A DNA stretch of 33,840 nt from the NCBI RefSeq assembly GCF_001634885.1, contig NZ_LWEX01000135.1, forward strand, positions 1 to 33,840. Direction: 5' to 3'. The position numbers and the translations under genes are program-made. The notes below the pieces were generated by a model. It was not told the DNA's origin. It searched no databases and saw only the letters and a list, made by a program, of their open reading frames with translations. The stretch comes from Sulfitobacter sp. HI0040. Lineage in GTDB: Bacteria; Pseudomonadota; Alphaproteobacteria; Rhodobacterales; Rhodobacteraceae. Shown here in pieces: positions 8,519-17,523 of the stretch (positions are counted from its first letter, which is position 1; every line of letters starts with the position of its first letter).

Positions 8519-9274
8519 TCAGCCGCGCTTTTCTTCGACCAGCGCCATCATCTGATCGTACGGCAGGTAGCCGCGCAGCATTTCGTCTTCCAGCACGAAG
8601 GTGGGCGTGCCCGAGATGCGCAGCCTGTCGGCCAGTGCGCGGGTCTTGGCAATTTCGGCGGTGACTTCGTCACTGTCCATCTTCGCCTCGATTGCATCGG
8701 AATCGAGACCGAAGGTCGTGGCGAGCCTGCGCAGGGCGGGCAGCGTGACCTCTCCGTTATAGGCCATCAGCGCATCGCCCAGGGCCTTGTAGCTGTCCCC
8801 CCCAACGACCTGCTTTGCCGCCACGACATAGCGCGACGCCAGCATGGATTCCGCACCCAGAATGGGGAATTCCTTGACGATCAGCTTGATGTTTCCGTCT
8901 GTCTTCAGCAGCTTCTCCACCTCCGGGTGGGCGCGCTTGCAATAGCCGCATTTGTAGTCGAGGAATTCGACCAGCGTGATGTCGCCCTCGGGATTGCCGC
9001 CGACGTAGCTGTATCCGTCGTTGAAGATCGCATCGGCGTTGTCGCTGATGAGCGACTGTTCGGCATTCGCCTGCGCTTCCGCTTCGCGGTTCTGCAGCAG
9101 TTCGACCGCCTCCATGATGACTTCGGGGTTGTCCAGCAGGTAGGAACGGACCTCGGCCCGGAACTGGGCGCGCTCCGCATCCGTGAGTTCCGTCAGATCC
9201 ATCGCCTGCGCGGGCAGGGTGAGGGCCAGTGCGGTGGCGGCTGCGAAGAGGGGGGCGATAAGGCGATGCATCAT
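8519..9274 (-). CDS. DsbA family thiol-disulfide oxidoreductase (ScsC-like)
   Basis: The 251-residue precursor has a clear Sec signal peptide (MMHRLIAPLFAAATAL, cleavage after PAQA at 24), so it acts in the periplasm. An alpha-helical segment (about 28-85) precedes a thioredoxin-fold DsbA domain with active site C109-G-Y-C112 and a cis-proline loop SGTPTFV near the C-terminus. A helical N-terminus with CGYC is typical of ScsC/Com1-type proteins, which often isomerise or reduce rather than oxidise disulfides and may oligomerise through the helix. I start at ATG 9272-9274 because the leader begins there; the frame is open to 9400. Partner DsbB or DsbD genes are not in the window, so direction of electron flow is not known. 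Confidence 0.85.
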   Translation of the reverse strand: MMHRLIAPLFAAATALALTLPAQAMDLTELTDAERAQFRAEVRSYLLDNPEVIMEAVELLQNREAEAQANAEQSLISDNADAIFNDGYSYVGGNPEGDITLVEFLDYKCGYCKRAHPEVEKLLKTDGNIKLIVKEFPILGAESMLASRYVVAAKQVVGGDSYKALGDALMAYNGEVTLPALRRLATTFGLDSDAIEAKMDSDEVTAEIAKTRALADRLRISGTPTFVLEDEMLRGYLPYDQMMALVEEKRG

Positions 9275-9394
9275 GGGCAGGACTTTCAGTTTTATCGGGC
9301 GGACTTTGTGACAAACAGGGCGGTCGGTTGCGGGTCTGCTTGACGCCGCGGGCATGCTGCGGTGAAACCACGTCTGAGAGTAAGGAGCAAGGCG

Positions 9395-10558
9395 ATGCAT
9401 AATTCAACCCGGTCGGCTGTCGATCCCTTCATCGTGATGGATGTCATGCAGGCCGCCAGCGCAGCCGAAGCAGCGGGGCGCCACATCGTGCATATGGAGG
9501 TCGGCCAACCCGGTACGGGCGCCCCCCGCGGCGCGGTCGCAGCACTGGCCCACGCCATGGAGGAAGGCCCGCTGGGCTATACCGTGGCGCTGGGGCTTCC
9601 GGCACTGCGCGCCCGCATCGCACAGATGTACGGTGAGTGGTACGACGTGGATCTCGACCCCGCGCGGGTCGTCATCACTCCGGGATCCTCCGGCGGTTTC
9701 CTGCTCGCCTTTACGGCACTTTTCGACACCGGCGCGCGGGTGGGTATCGGCGCGCCCGGCTATCCCAGCTACCGCCAGATACTCAAGGCGCTGGCGCTGC
9801 AGCCTGTCGATCTGCCGACAACACGCGAAAACCGGTTCCAGCCCCATGCGGATGACCTGCGCGCCCATGATCTGGCGGGTTTGCTCGTCGCTTCTCCGGC
9901 GAACCCCACGGGAACCATGCTGGACCGCAGCGCCATGGCCGCCCTTGCCGAGGCCTGCACAGAGGCGCAGGCGGCTTTCATCTCGGACGAGATTTACCAT
10001 GGCATCGAATATGACAAAAAGGCCGTCACGGCGCTGCAGGTCACGGACAACAGCTATGTGATCAACTCCTTCTCGAAGTATTTCTCCATGACCGGTTGGC
10101 GCGTGGGCTGGATGGTGGTGCCGCCCGATCACGTTCGGGTGGTGGAGCGCATCGCGCAGAACATGTTCATCTGCGCGCCCCATGCCAGCCAGATCGCGGC
10201 ACTCGCCGCGATGGATTGCACCGATGAGCTCGAAGCGAACATGGATGTCTACCGCGCCAACCGGGACCTGATGCTCGCAGGGCTGCCCAAGGCCGGTTTC
10301 GACAGGATCGCGCCCCCCGACGGGGCGTTCTATATCTACGCCGACGTGAGCCACCTGACGGATGACAGCCGCACGCTGGCGGCGGAGATCCTCGAAGAGG
10401 CGGGCGTGGCCGTGACGCCGGGGCTGGACTTCGACCCGGAGCGCGGCGCGGGCACGCTGCGCTTTTCCTATGCGCGCGCCACCGCCGATATCGAAGAGGG
10501 GCTGCGCCGCCTTTCGGCCTTCATGGAGGCGCGGGGGCAGGCTGGCCCGACCGGGTGA
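9395..10558 (+). CDS. Class I/II pyridoxal-phosphate aminotransferase
   Basis: This is a 387-residue fold-type I aminotransferase. The PLP lysine is K228 in NSFSKYFSMTGWRVGW. Other signatures are the ASPANPTGT substrate loop, SDEIYHGIEYD with the ring-nitrogen Asp, and a C-terminal RFSYARA with the carboxylate-binding Arg. The start at ATG 9395 has a good AGGAG seven bases upstream (9383-9387); an upstream GTG at 9362 is in frame but unlikely. The protein is cytoplasmic and probably moves amino groups between an amino acid and 2-oxoglutarate. Substrate (aspartate, aromatic or branched) cannot be set from the motifs. amiC follows 76 bases later on the same strand. Confidence 0.9.
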   Translation: MHNSTRSAVDPFIVMDVMQAASAAEAAGRHIVHMEVGQPGTGAPRGAVAALAHAMEEGPLGYTVALGLPALRARIAQMYGEWYDVDLDPARVVITPGSSGGFLLAFTALFDTGARVGIGAPGYPSYRQILKALALQPVDLPTTRENRFQPHADDLRAHDLAGLLVASPANPTGTMLDRSAMAALAEACTEAQAAFISDEIYHGIEYDKKAVTALQVTDNSYVINSFSKYFSMTGWRVGWMVVPPDHVRVVERIAQNMFICAPHASQIAALAAMDCTDELEANMDVYRANRDLMLAGLPKAGFDRIAPPDGAFYIYADVSHLTDDSRTLAAEILEEAGVAVTPGLDFDPERGAGTLRFSYARATADIEEGLRRLSAFMEARGQAGPTG

Positions 10559-10634
10559 GCGGTGTTATGCAGGACAGGCCGGATCGTGGGTGAAACGACG
10601 ACCGGAAACGGGGCAGGGTGAGGGTGGTTACGCC

Positions 10635-11855
10635 ATGAAAAGAACGGTCTTCGCGGTCTGCCTGATGCTCGTCGCCTCGCTCTCTCCCGTTCGGGCGGAG
10701 CAGGAACTGACGGCGCTGGCCCGGGTGGAGCCGGAACGCAGCGTGATCGAGGACCGCTGGTTCGGAGCCACGCGCATGACCATCGGTCTGAGCCAGGGCG
10801 TGCCCTTCCGCGTCTTCCTGCTCAACGATCCGCCCCGGCTGGTGGTGGACTTCCGCGAAGCCGACTGGACCGGCATCAGCGACGCCGATCTGCTCCCCGA
10901 ACCGGGGCGGGTGACGGCCGTGCGCTTCGGCGCGTTCCAGCCCGGCTGGTCGCGGCTGGTGGCCGATCTGGCGGTGCCCATGCGCCCGACAGAGATCGCC
11001 ATGCCCGTGGATGAGGCAAGCGGCACCGCAACGCTGGAGATTGACCTGAAAGAGGTGGGCGCATCCGAATTCGCCAAAGCGGCCGGGGTGCCGCGCGATC
11101 CGTCGTGGACGGTGGCGCTGACCGCACCGCCCCGCGCGCCCGATCCGAACGATGCGCGTTTCACCGTGGTGCTGGATCCCGGGCACGGGGGGATCGATCC
11201 CGGTGCAGAGCGCGAAGGCGTGGCGGAGAAGGACCTGATGCTGAGCTTTGCGCGCGCCTTGCGGGATGCACTGGTACGTGAGGGGGCGGAGGTCGTTCTC
11301 ACCCGGGACGAAGACGTTTTCGTCGCGCTGGAAACCCGGGTGGCGCTTGCCCATCAGGCGCAGGCGGATCTTTTCGTGTCGCTGCATGCCGATGTGCTGA
11401 CCGAAGGCGGGGCCAAGGGGGCCACGGTCTATACCCTGTCGGACGAGGCGAGCGATGCCGCGACAGAGCATCTTGCCGCCCGGCACAATCGGTCCGACAT
11501 CATCGCGGGCGCGGATCTGACCGGGTCTGACGATCAGGTGGCAGGTATCCTGCTCGATCTGGCGCGGCAGGAGACCGAGCCGCGTTCCGTCGCATTGGCC
11601 GAGGTTCTGGTCGAAGGAATGGCAAAGGCCGGCGGACCGATGAACGGCCGCCCCCTGCGCCGGGCGGGGTTTTCGGTGCTCAAATCCGCCGATATCCCCT
11701 CGGTCCTGGTTGAGGTCGGCTTTCTCAGCTCGAAGCGCGATCTCGCCAACCTGCGCGATCCGATCTGGCGCGCGGTCATGGTTGCGGGCATCGCGGATGC
11801 GCTGCTGGCATGGCGCGATCAGGACGCCGCGCGCAAGCCGCTGGTGCGCCAGTGA
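10635..11855 (+). CDS. amiC: N-acetylmuramoyl-L-alanine amidase (AmiC type)
   Basis: This 406-residue periplasmic amidase cleaves the bond between MurNAc and the stem peptide and acts in daughter-cell separation. It has a signal peptide (MKRTVFAVCLMLVASLSPVRA), an AMIN septum-targeting domain (about 35-135) and a zinc Amidase_3 domain. The zinc ligands are H184 (DPGHGG), E198 (VAEKD) and H251 (SLHAD); E360 (VEVGF) is the catalytic acid. The start at ATG 10635 follows a GGTGAGGG tract, and the upstream open frame is shadow of the aminotransferase. The order amiC-PBP1A-prfB is common in alphaproteobacteria, often next to rne, which is not present here. A candidate promoter lies between amiC and PBP1A. 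Confidence 0.93.
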   Translation: MKRTVFAVCLMLVASLSPVRAEQELTALARVEPERSVIEDRWFGATRMTIGLSQGVPFRVFLLNDPPRLVVDFREADWTGISDADLLPEPGRVTAVRFGAFQPGWSRLVADLAVPMRPTEIAMPVDEASGTATLEIDLKEVGASEFAKAAGVPRDPSWTVALTAPPRAPDPNDARFTVVLDPGHGGIDPGAEREGVAEKDLMLSFARALRDALVREGAEVVLTRDEDVFVALETRVALAHQAQADLFVSLHADVLTEGGAKGATVYTLSDEASDAATEHLAARHNRSDIIAGADLTGSDDQVAGILLDLARQETEPRSVALAEVLVEGMAKAGGPMNGRPLRRAGFSVLKSADIPSVLVEVGFLSSKRDLANLRDPIWRAVMVAGIADALLAWRDQDAARKPLVRQ

Positions 11856-11902
11856 GTGCTGCCCATAGGCGGGCATCCGCGCCCGGCTGACCGCCAAGTG
11901 TT

Positions 11903-11932
11903 TTGACGCGACCCCCCGATCTGGTCTATAGG
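11903..11932 (+). promoter_or_regulatory. Candidate promoter for the PBP1A gene
   Basis: TTGACG (11903-11908), an 18-base spacer and TATAGG (11927-11932) are close to the housekeeping consensus. The start would be near 11939, 31 bases before the TTG start codon. The -10 lies in the string GGTCTATAGG, which shares GGTCTAT with two other predicted promoters in the window. Confidence 0.55.
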
Positions 11933-11969
11933 TCAGGGCCAGTTCAACCGATCCACGGCGGTTTTCTCC

Positions 11970-14537
11970 TTGCTCAGATTTATCCTTTCCTTTCTAGGCG
12001 GTATCTTCACCACCGTGACCATGGGCATCGCCATGGTCGCGCTGACCATCGGTGCCGTCTTCTGGATGTACGGGCGCGATCTGCCCAGCCACGAGTCGCT
12101 GGCGCAATACACCCCGCCGACCATCAGCCGGATCTATTCCGGTCAGGGCCGTCTGATCGACGAATTCGCAAAGGAACGGCGGCTTTTCGCCCCGGCGGAA
12201 ACCATTCCCGATCTGGTGAAACAGGCGTTCATCTCTGCCGAGGACAAGAACTTTTATCAGCACGAAGGCTATGATCTGCGGGGCATCGGTGCGGCTGCGG
12301 TCGATGCGGTGCGGTCGCGCGGGCAGGACGTGCGCGGGGCCTCCACCATCACGCAGCAGGTGATGAAGAACTTTCTGCTGTCGGGCGACCGCCGGGCAGA
12401 GCGCAAGATCAAGGAACTGATCCTCGCCGCGCGGCTCGAAGAGACGCTGGACAAGGAACAGATCCTCGAACTCTACATGAACGAGATCTTCCTCGGCCAG
12501 AACTCCTATGGCGTGGCCGCGGCGAGCCAGACCTATTTCAACAAGACATTGAATGAACTGGCCCCGCATGAGGCCGCCTTCCTCGCCTCGCTGCCCAAGG
12601 CGCCGTCCGATTATCACCCGGTGCGCCGCAAGGACCGGCTGCTCGCCCGCCGCAACTTCGTGCTGCGCGAGATGAAGGAAAACGGCTATATCACCGCCGC
12701 GACCTATGAGCAGGAGGTGGCGGAGCCGCTGCGTTCCGTCCAGAACGGCGATTTCGAAAGCTTCAAGGCAGAATTGCCGCCGCGAGACTATTTCACCGAT
12801 GAAATCCGCCGCCAGCTCAGCCTCGACTTCGGGGAGGGTGAATTCTTCACCGGCGGTCTGACCGTACGCGCGACCATCGACAACGAAATGCAGCCCATCG
12901 CCGCCAACGCGCTGCGCCGCGAGCTGGAGCAATATGACCGGGGCCGCGGCGTCTGGCGCGGCACCCGCAAGACATTGCCGCCCGAAGCGCTGACATCGGA
13001 AGAAAACTGGCGCGCCGCGCTCGCCGATCTGCGCGTGCCCCGCGACATCGATCTGGAAAACCAGTGGTATCCCGCCGTGGTGCTCGAAGTGGGGGCCAGC
13101 GATGCGCGCATCGGCATCGAAGGCGTGGAAGAGGACGCCGACGGCCACTGGATCCCCGCCGAGGATGTGACATGGGCCCGCAAGCTGAAGGTGAACGAGG
13201 AAACCGGCGGCACATCGCTCGGCCCGCGCGCGCAGGTGGCCGGAGACCTCGTGGATGTGGGCGACGTCGTTCTGGTGCGGCGCATGACGTCGGACGACAG
13301 CGGGGAATTCATCCGCTGGACCCTGCGGCAGGTGCCCGAAGTGCAGGGGGCTTTCGTCGCCATGGACGTGGACACCGGCCGGGTGATCGCCATGCAGGGC
13401 GGTTTTTCCTACCAGTCCTCGGTCTTCAACCGCGCCACGCAGGCCAAGCGGCAGCCCGGTTCGAGCTTCAAGCCCTTCGTCTATGCCTCGGCCCTGGATT
13501 CGGGCTATACCCCGGCGACGATCGTCGTGGACGCCCCGATCGAGATCAACACGCCGCAGGGTGTCTGGCGGCCCAAGAACGCCTCCAACAAATATTACGG
13601 CCCGACGCCGCTGCGGACCGGCATCGAACAGTCGCGCAACCTGATGACGGTGCGTCTGGCGCAGGAAGTGGGCATGGACACGGTTGGCAGCTATGCCGAA
13701 CGCTTCGGTGTCTACGAAGACCTTGCACCGGTGCTCGCCAACGCTCTGGGCAGCCAGGAAACCACGCTGTACCAGATGGTATCGGCCTATGCGATGTTCG
13801 CCAACGGCGGCGAGCGGGTGCAGCCGACGCTCGTCGACCGGGTGCAGGACCGCTATGGCCGTACCGTCTACCGACACGATCAGCGCATCTGCAACGATTG
13901 CAACCTGACCGATCTGCCAGAAGGTCAGGCCCCGCGCGTCATCTCCAACCGCGAACGGGTGATGGACCCGGTGACGGCCTATCAGCTCACCTCGATGATG
14001 AAGGGCGTGGTGGAACGGGGCACCGCGCGCCGTTCGGTCGATCTGGGCGTGCCCACCGCGGGCAAGACCGGCACCACCAATGATGCCAAGGATGTCTGGT
14101 TCGTCGGCTTTACCAACAACATCGTGGCGGGCTGCTATATCGGCTACGACCAGCCGCGCTCGCTCGGCAGTGGCGCGTCGGGCGGCGGCATGTGCGGCCC
14201 GGTCTTTCAGCGCTTCATGAGCCAGGCGGTCCAGAAATACGGCGGCGGGGCCTTCAAGGTGCCCGATCAATGCGTCTTCATCAACATCGACCGGTTCACC
14301 GGCGCACGGCTGAGCGATGATGCCTCCGGCCCCAACGTGGTCGCCGAGTGTTTCCGTCAGGGGGAGGAGCCGGTCTTTGGCATCACCTTCGACGGCGGCT
14401 TTGCAATGGGGGCCGACCTGCCGTTGGTGGACGAACGGGCCACCTCTTCCCGTCAGGTCACCACCTCCACCGGGCGCAAGGCTACGGTGGGGCCGAAGGC
14501 AACCTTCGGCACGCTCAGCTCCGGCGGTCTCTACTGA
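11970..14537 (+). CDS. mrcA: Penicillin-binding protein 1A (glycosyltransferase and transpeptidase)
   Basis: This 855-residue class A PBP polymerises lipid II and cross-links stem peptides at the inner membrane. An N-terminal anchor (about 4-30) precedes the GT51 domain with catalytic E91 in SAEDKNFYQHEG and the motifs GASTITQQ and ELYMNEIFLG. An OB-like insert follows. The transpeptidase domain has S498-x-x-K501 (GSSFK), S555-R-N557 and K699-T-G-T. All key residues are present. The start appears to be TTG at 11970: the next in-frame Met lies inside the membrane anchor, and a promoter sits just upstream. TTG use may lower translation. A GC-rich hairpin at 14550 follows the stop. Confidence 0.95.
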   Translation: MLRFILSFLGGIFTTVTMGIAMVALTIGAVFWMYGRDLPSHESLAQYTPPTISRIYSGQGRLIDEFAKERRLFAPAETIPDLVKQAFISAEDKNFYQHEGYDLRGIGAAAVDAVRSRGQDVRGASTITQQVMKNFLLSGDRRAERKIKELILAARLEETLDKEQILELYMNEIFLGQNSYGVAAASQTYFNKTLNELAPHEAAFLASLPKAPSDYHPVRRKDRLLARRNFVLREMKENGYITAATYEQEVAEPLRSVQNGDFESFKAELPPRDYFTDEIRRQLSLDFGEGEFFTGGLTVRATIDNEMQPIAANALRRELEQYDRGRGVWRGTRKTLPPEALTSEENWRAALADLRVPRDIDLENQWYPAVVLEVGASDARIGIEGVEEDADGHWIPAEDVTWARKLKVNEETGGTSLGPRAQVAGDLVDVGDVVLVRRMTSDDSGEFIRWTLRQVPEVQGAFVAMDVDTGRVIAMQGGFSYQSSVFNRATQAKRQPGSSFKPFVYASALDSGYTPATIVVDAPIEINTPQGVWRPKNASNKYYGPTPLRTGIEQSRNLMTVRLAQEVGMDTVGSYAERFGVYEDLAPVLANALGSQETTLYQMVSAYAMFANGGERVQPTLVDRVQDRYGRTVYRHDQRICNDCNLTDLPEGQAPRVISNRERVMDPVTAYQLTSMMKGVVERGTARRSVDLGVPTAGKTGTTNDAKDVWFVGFTNNIVAGCYIGYDQPRSLGSGASGGGMCGPVFQRFMSQAVQKYGGGAFKVPDQCVFINIDRFTGARLSDDASGPNVVAECFRQGEEPVFGITFDGGFAMGADLPLVDERATSSRQVTTSTGRKATVGPKATFGTLSSGGLY

Positions 14538-14549
14538 TCCATTCCGGCG

Positions 14550-14580
14550 CGCGCCCCCCGCATTGCTTGCCGGGGGCGCG
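14550..14580 (+). terminator. GC-rich hairpin after the PBP1A gene
   Basis: CGCGCCCCC (14550-14558) pairs with GGGGGCGCG (14572-14580), and GCA/TGC can pair inside the loop. It begins 12 bases after the PBP1A stop. There is no T tract, so termination would need help. Its 3' arm overlaps the spacer of the predicted prfB promoter. Confidence 0.4.
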
Positions 14581-14595
14581 GCGCTGGTCTATCAG
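14567..14595 (+). promoter_or_regulatory. Candidate promoter for prfB
   Basis: TTGCCG (14567-14572), a 17-base spacer and TATCAG (14590-14595) precede prfB by 50 bases, with the start expected near 14602. The -35 box sits in the loop of the PBP1A hairpin. The GGTCTAT string recurs at the -10. Prediction by consensus. Confidence 0.45.
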
Positions 14596-14645
14596 TCGGG
14601 CGGCCCGCCCGGCGGGTTCCATTCCTCTTTCCCGAAGGCATCTTC

Positions 14646-15770
14646 ATGCGCGCAGAAGCACAGAACACGGTGGATCAGATCAGCAAGTCACTGGACCTTT
14701 TGGCCCAGCGGCTGGACGTGGAAACCGCGCCCCACCGGCTGGAGGAATTCAACGCCCGGGTCGAGGACCCGAACCTGTGGAATGACCCCGAGGCGGCGCA
14801 GAAGCTGATGCGCGACCGGCAGGCGCTGGTGGATGCCATTTCGACCTACGAAGGCATCAAGCAGGAATTGGCGGACAACATCGAACTGATCGAACTGGGC
14901 GAGATGGAAGACGACGCCGAAGTCGTGGCGGATGCCGAAGCGGCGCTGAAGGCGCTGGCGGAAAAGGCCGCGCAGAAAGAGCTTGAGGCGCTGCTAGACG
15001 GGGAGGCGGACGGCAACGACACCTTTCTCGAAGTCAACGCGGGCGCGGGCGGCACCGAAAGCTGCGACTGGGCCGCGATGCTGGCGCGGATGTACGTCCG
15101 CTGGGCCGAGAAAAAGGGCTACAAGGTCGAGCTGCAGTCCGAAAGCGTGGGCGAAGAGGCGGGCATCAAATCCGCAACCTACAAGATCAGCGGTCAGAAC
15201 GCCTATGGCTGGCTCAAATCCGAATCCGGCGTGCACCGTCTGGTGCGCATCTCGCCCTTCGATTCGGCGGCCAAGCGGCATACTTCCTTTACCTCGGTAA
15301 AGGTCTATCCGGTGGTCGACGACAACATCGAGATCGAAGTGAACCCGTCGGATATCCGCATCGATACCTACCGGTCGTCGGGCGCGGGCGGTCAGCATGT
15401 GAACACCACGGATTCCGCGGTGCGGATCACCCACCATCCCACGGGCATTGTCGTGACTTCCTCCGAGAAGTCGCAGCACCAGAACCGGGATATCGCTATG
15501 AAGGCGCTGAAAAGCCGGCTCTACCAGATGGAACTCGACAAGCGGTCCGCCCTTGTGAACGAAGCCCATGAAAGTGCGGGTGACGCAGGCTGGGGCAACC
15601 AGATCCGGTCCTACGTGCTGCAGCCCTATCAGATGGTGAAGGACCTGCGGACGAACTTCGAGACCTCCGACACCAAGGGTGTGCTGGACGGTGATCTGGA
15701 CGGGCTCATGGGCGCGACGCTGGCGCTGTCGGTATCTGGCAAGAGCCGGGCGGAAGCGCGCGAAGGCTGA
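14646..15770 (+). CDS. prfB: Peptide chain release factor 2
   Basis: RF2 reads UGA and UAA stop codons and triggers peptide release. It has the stop-recognition tripeptide S203-P-F205 ([10 protein letters not shown]) and the catalytic G248-G249-Q250 (GAGGQHVNT). The 374-residue frame is continuous from ATG 14646. Unlike E. coli prfB there is no in-frame TGA near codon 26, so the autoregulatory +1 frameshift is absent. Domain 1 (about 1-110) is the helical coiled region; domains 2-4 follow as usual. It sits after the PBP1A gene, with a candidate promoter of its own, and 93 bases before the amidase gene. Confidence 0.97.
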   Translation: MRAEAQNTVDQISKSLDLLAQRLDVETAPHRLEEFNARVEDPNLWNDPEAAQKLMRDRQALVDAISTYEGIKQELADNIELIELGEMEDDAEVVADAEAALKALAEKAAQKELEALLDGEADGNDTFLEVNAGAGGTESCDWAAMLARMYVRWAEKKGYKVELQSESVGEEAGIKSATYKISGQNAYGWLKSESGVHRLVRISPFDSAAKRHTSFTSVKVYPVVDDNIEIEVNPSDIRIDTYRSSGAGGQHVNTTDSAVRITHHPTGIVVTSSEKSQHQNRDIAMKALKSRLYQMELDKRSALVNEAHESAGDAGWGNQIRSYVLQPYQMVKDLRTNFETSDTKGVLDGDLDGLMGATLALSVSGKSRAEAREG

Positions 15771-15863
15771 TCGCCGGACCCGGAGCGGGCCTCTCCGCTT
15801 CAAGGTTTCCCAAAGGTCAACTCAGGGCTTGCGCCGCCCCGCGCGGTGACGTTTTCTGCGCCC

Positions 15864-17273
15864 ATGGATATCATGAACATGGGGGCCCGCGCCCTGTCGC
15901 GGGCAATCGAAGACGGTGATCTGGGCGTGGCCGAACTGATGCAGGCCACGCTGGGGCGCATCGACAAGGTCAACGGCAAAGTGAATGCCATCGTTTCCTT
16001 GCGGGATGGCGACGACCTGATGGCCGAGGCACGCGCGGTTCAGGATGCCCCCCGCAAGGGCTGGCTGCACGGAATTCCCATCGCCATCAAGGATCTCGCC
16101 GATGCGAAGGGGCTTCCCACCTCCATGGGATCGCCGCTTTTTGCCGGGCAGATCGCGGATCATGACGATATATTCGTGCGCCGCATCCGGAAGGCGGGCG
16201 CCATCGTCATCGGCAAGACCAATACGCCGGAATTCGGCTTGGGCAGCCATACGTTCAACCCCGTGCATGGCGCCACGGCAAACCCCTATGACCCGTCGCG
16301 GTCCGCCGGCGGATCCTCGGGCGGTGCGGCGGCGGCGCTGGCTGCGCGGATGCTCAGCGTTGCGGACGGCTCGGACATGATGGGCAGCCTGCGCAACCCG
16401 GCAGGGTGGAACAATGTTTACGGGATGCGGCCAAGCTGGGGCAGGGTGCCGTCGGAGCCCGAAGGCGACATGTTCCTGCACCAGCTCAGCACCATGGGTC
16501 CCATGGCGCGCAGCCCCGAGGATCTGGCCGAGCTGCTCGATACGATGTCGGGATATGAGCCGCGCCTCCCGCTTTCTGCCAGGTCGGAGGCGACGGTCCC
16601 GCATCTCGAAGGCGACGTGAAGGGGCTTCGGCTGGGATGGCTCGGTGATTGGGGCGGGGCCTTTCCCTATGCCCCCGGCATCGACGCCCACAGCCGCGCC
16701 GCGCTGCGCAGCTTTGAAGAGATCGGCTGCGAGGTATTCGATGCGCCGCCACCCTTCGAGGCGGAGGCCATCTGGAACAGTTGGATCACCCTGCGCTCCT
16801 TTGCCGTGGCCGCCGGTCTATCGGCCCTTTACGACGTGCCGGAACGGCGCAAGGCGCTTAAACCCGCCGCGCAGTGGGAGGTTGAGCGGGGCCGGACCCT
16901 GACGGGGCCGCAGATACAGCGCGCGTCCGAGCAGCGGTCGGACTGGTTCCGCCGGGCGCATGATCTTTTCACCACCTGCGATGTCGTGGTGCTGCCTTCG
17001 GCGCAGGTCTGGCCCTTTGACGTGAACGACGTGCATCCGACCGAAGTCGCGGGCCGGAAGATGGATACCTACCATCGCTGGATGCAGGTGGTGACCCCGG
17101 CGAGCCTGATCGGCTTGCCGGTGGTCAACGTTCCGGCGGGTTTCGGCGATAATGGTCTGCCGCTCGGGCTGCAACTGATCGGTGCGCGGGGCACGGATGC
17201 GCGGCTGCTCCGGCTTGCCGCGCGCTATCACGAGGCGACAGATTGGCCCAATCGCCGCCCGCCCACGCTCTGA
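15864..17273 (+). CDS. Amidase signature family amidase
   Basis: The enzyme hydrolyses a carboxamide or related bond with a Ser-cisSer-Lys triad. The residues are K76 (IAIKDLADAKG), S151 (SAGGSSGGA) and the nucleophile S175 in GSDMMGSLRNPA. The usual GGS before the nucleophile reads MGS here, a variant of a recognisable sub-branch. The C-terminal part (PAGFGDNGLPLGLQLIGARG) is typical and full length. I start at ATG 15864 (469 residues); an in-frame GTG at 15846 would add six residues, and neither has a clear ribosome site. No GatB or GatC lies nearby, so it is unlikely to be GatA. It is cytoplasmic by lack of a leader; the substrate is unknown. Confidence 0.87.
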   Translation: MDIMNMGARALSRAIEDGDLGVAELMQATLGRIDKVNGKVNAIVSLRDGDDLMAEARAVQDAPRKGWLHGIPIAIKDLADAKGLPTSMGSPLFAGQIADHDDIFVRRIRKAGAIVIGKTNTPEFGLGSHTFNPVHGATANPYDPSRSAGGSSGGAAAALAARMLSVADGSDMMGSLRNPAGWNNVYGMRPSWGRVPSEPEGDMFLHQLSTMGPMARSPEDLAELLDTMSGYEPRLPLSARSEATVPHLEGDVKGLRLGWLGDWGGAFPYAPGIDAHSRAALRSFEEIGCEVFDAPPPFEAEAIWNSWITLRSFAVAAGLSALYDVPERRKALKPAAQWEVERGRTLTGPQIQRASEQRSDWFRRAHDLFTTCDVVVLPSAQVWPFDVNDVHPTEVAGRKMDTYHRWMQVVTPASLIGLPVVNVPAGFGDNGLPLGLQLIGARGTDARLLRLAARYHEATDWPNRRPPTL

Positions 17274-17280
17274 CGCGGGA

Positions 17281-17523
17281 TCAGCGCCGGGGCGGTCGTG
17301 GCGGCCCGGGCGGGGCTTCGCGCCCCAGAGCGACCAGTTGCGCGCAGAGCGTTTCGGCCGCAGGCAGCCCCCCTTCCAGCGCGAAGATATGCGCATGGGT
17401 CAGATAGAAGGCACCGGCCTCCGCATCGGCGGCCTGACGCGCGGCTTCTTCGTAGAGCCGGGCAAGCGCCGCGCCGTCCCCCGCGGCATGAGCCTGCAGG
17501 AGCCGTGCGTCGAGCGGGTTCAT
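17281..17523 (-). CDS. Small helical protein of 80 residues coupled to the Rieske oxygenase
   Basis: The frame starts MNPLDARLLQAHAAGDG and ends in a Pro/Arg tail (PPGPPRPPRR). The Ala-rich helices with ALARLYEEAARQAADAEAGAFYL and AETLCAQLVALG look like a TPR- or SEL1-type helical hairpin, which often mediates protein contact. Its ATG (17521-17523) overlaps the stop of the Rieske gene as ATGA, so translation is very probably coupled. I do not recognise a named family. The most likely role is as a small accessory or adaptor for the oxygenase, by context only. It ends 7 bases from the convergent amidase stop, with no room for a terminator. Confidence 0.7.
   Translation of the reverse strand: MNPLDARLLQAHAAGDGAALARLYEEAARQAADAEAGAFYLTHAHIFALEGGLPAAETLCAQLVALGREAPPGPPRPPRR

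Noticed and set aside
11994-14270. Open frame of 758 codons on the minus strand opposite PBP1A
   Set aside because: It lies fully inside a gene with all PBP1A motifs, has no domain signature, and is rich in His, Arg and Gly as expected for the antisense of GC-rich codons.
14646-14760. Programmed +1 frameshift in prfB
   Set aside because: No in-frame TGA or slippery CTTTGA is present; the frame is continuous through domain 1.
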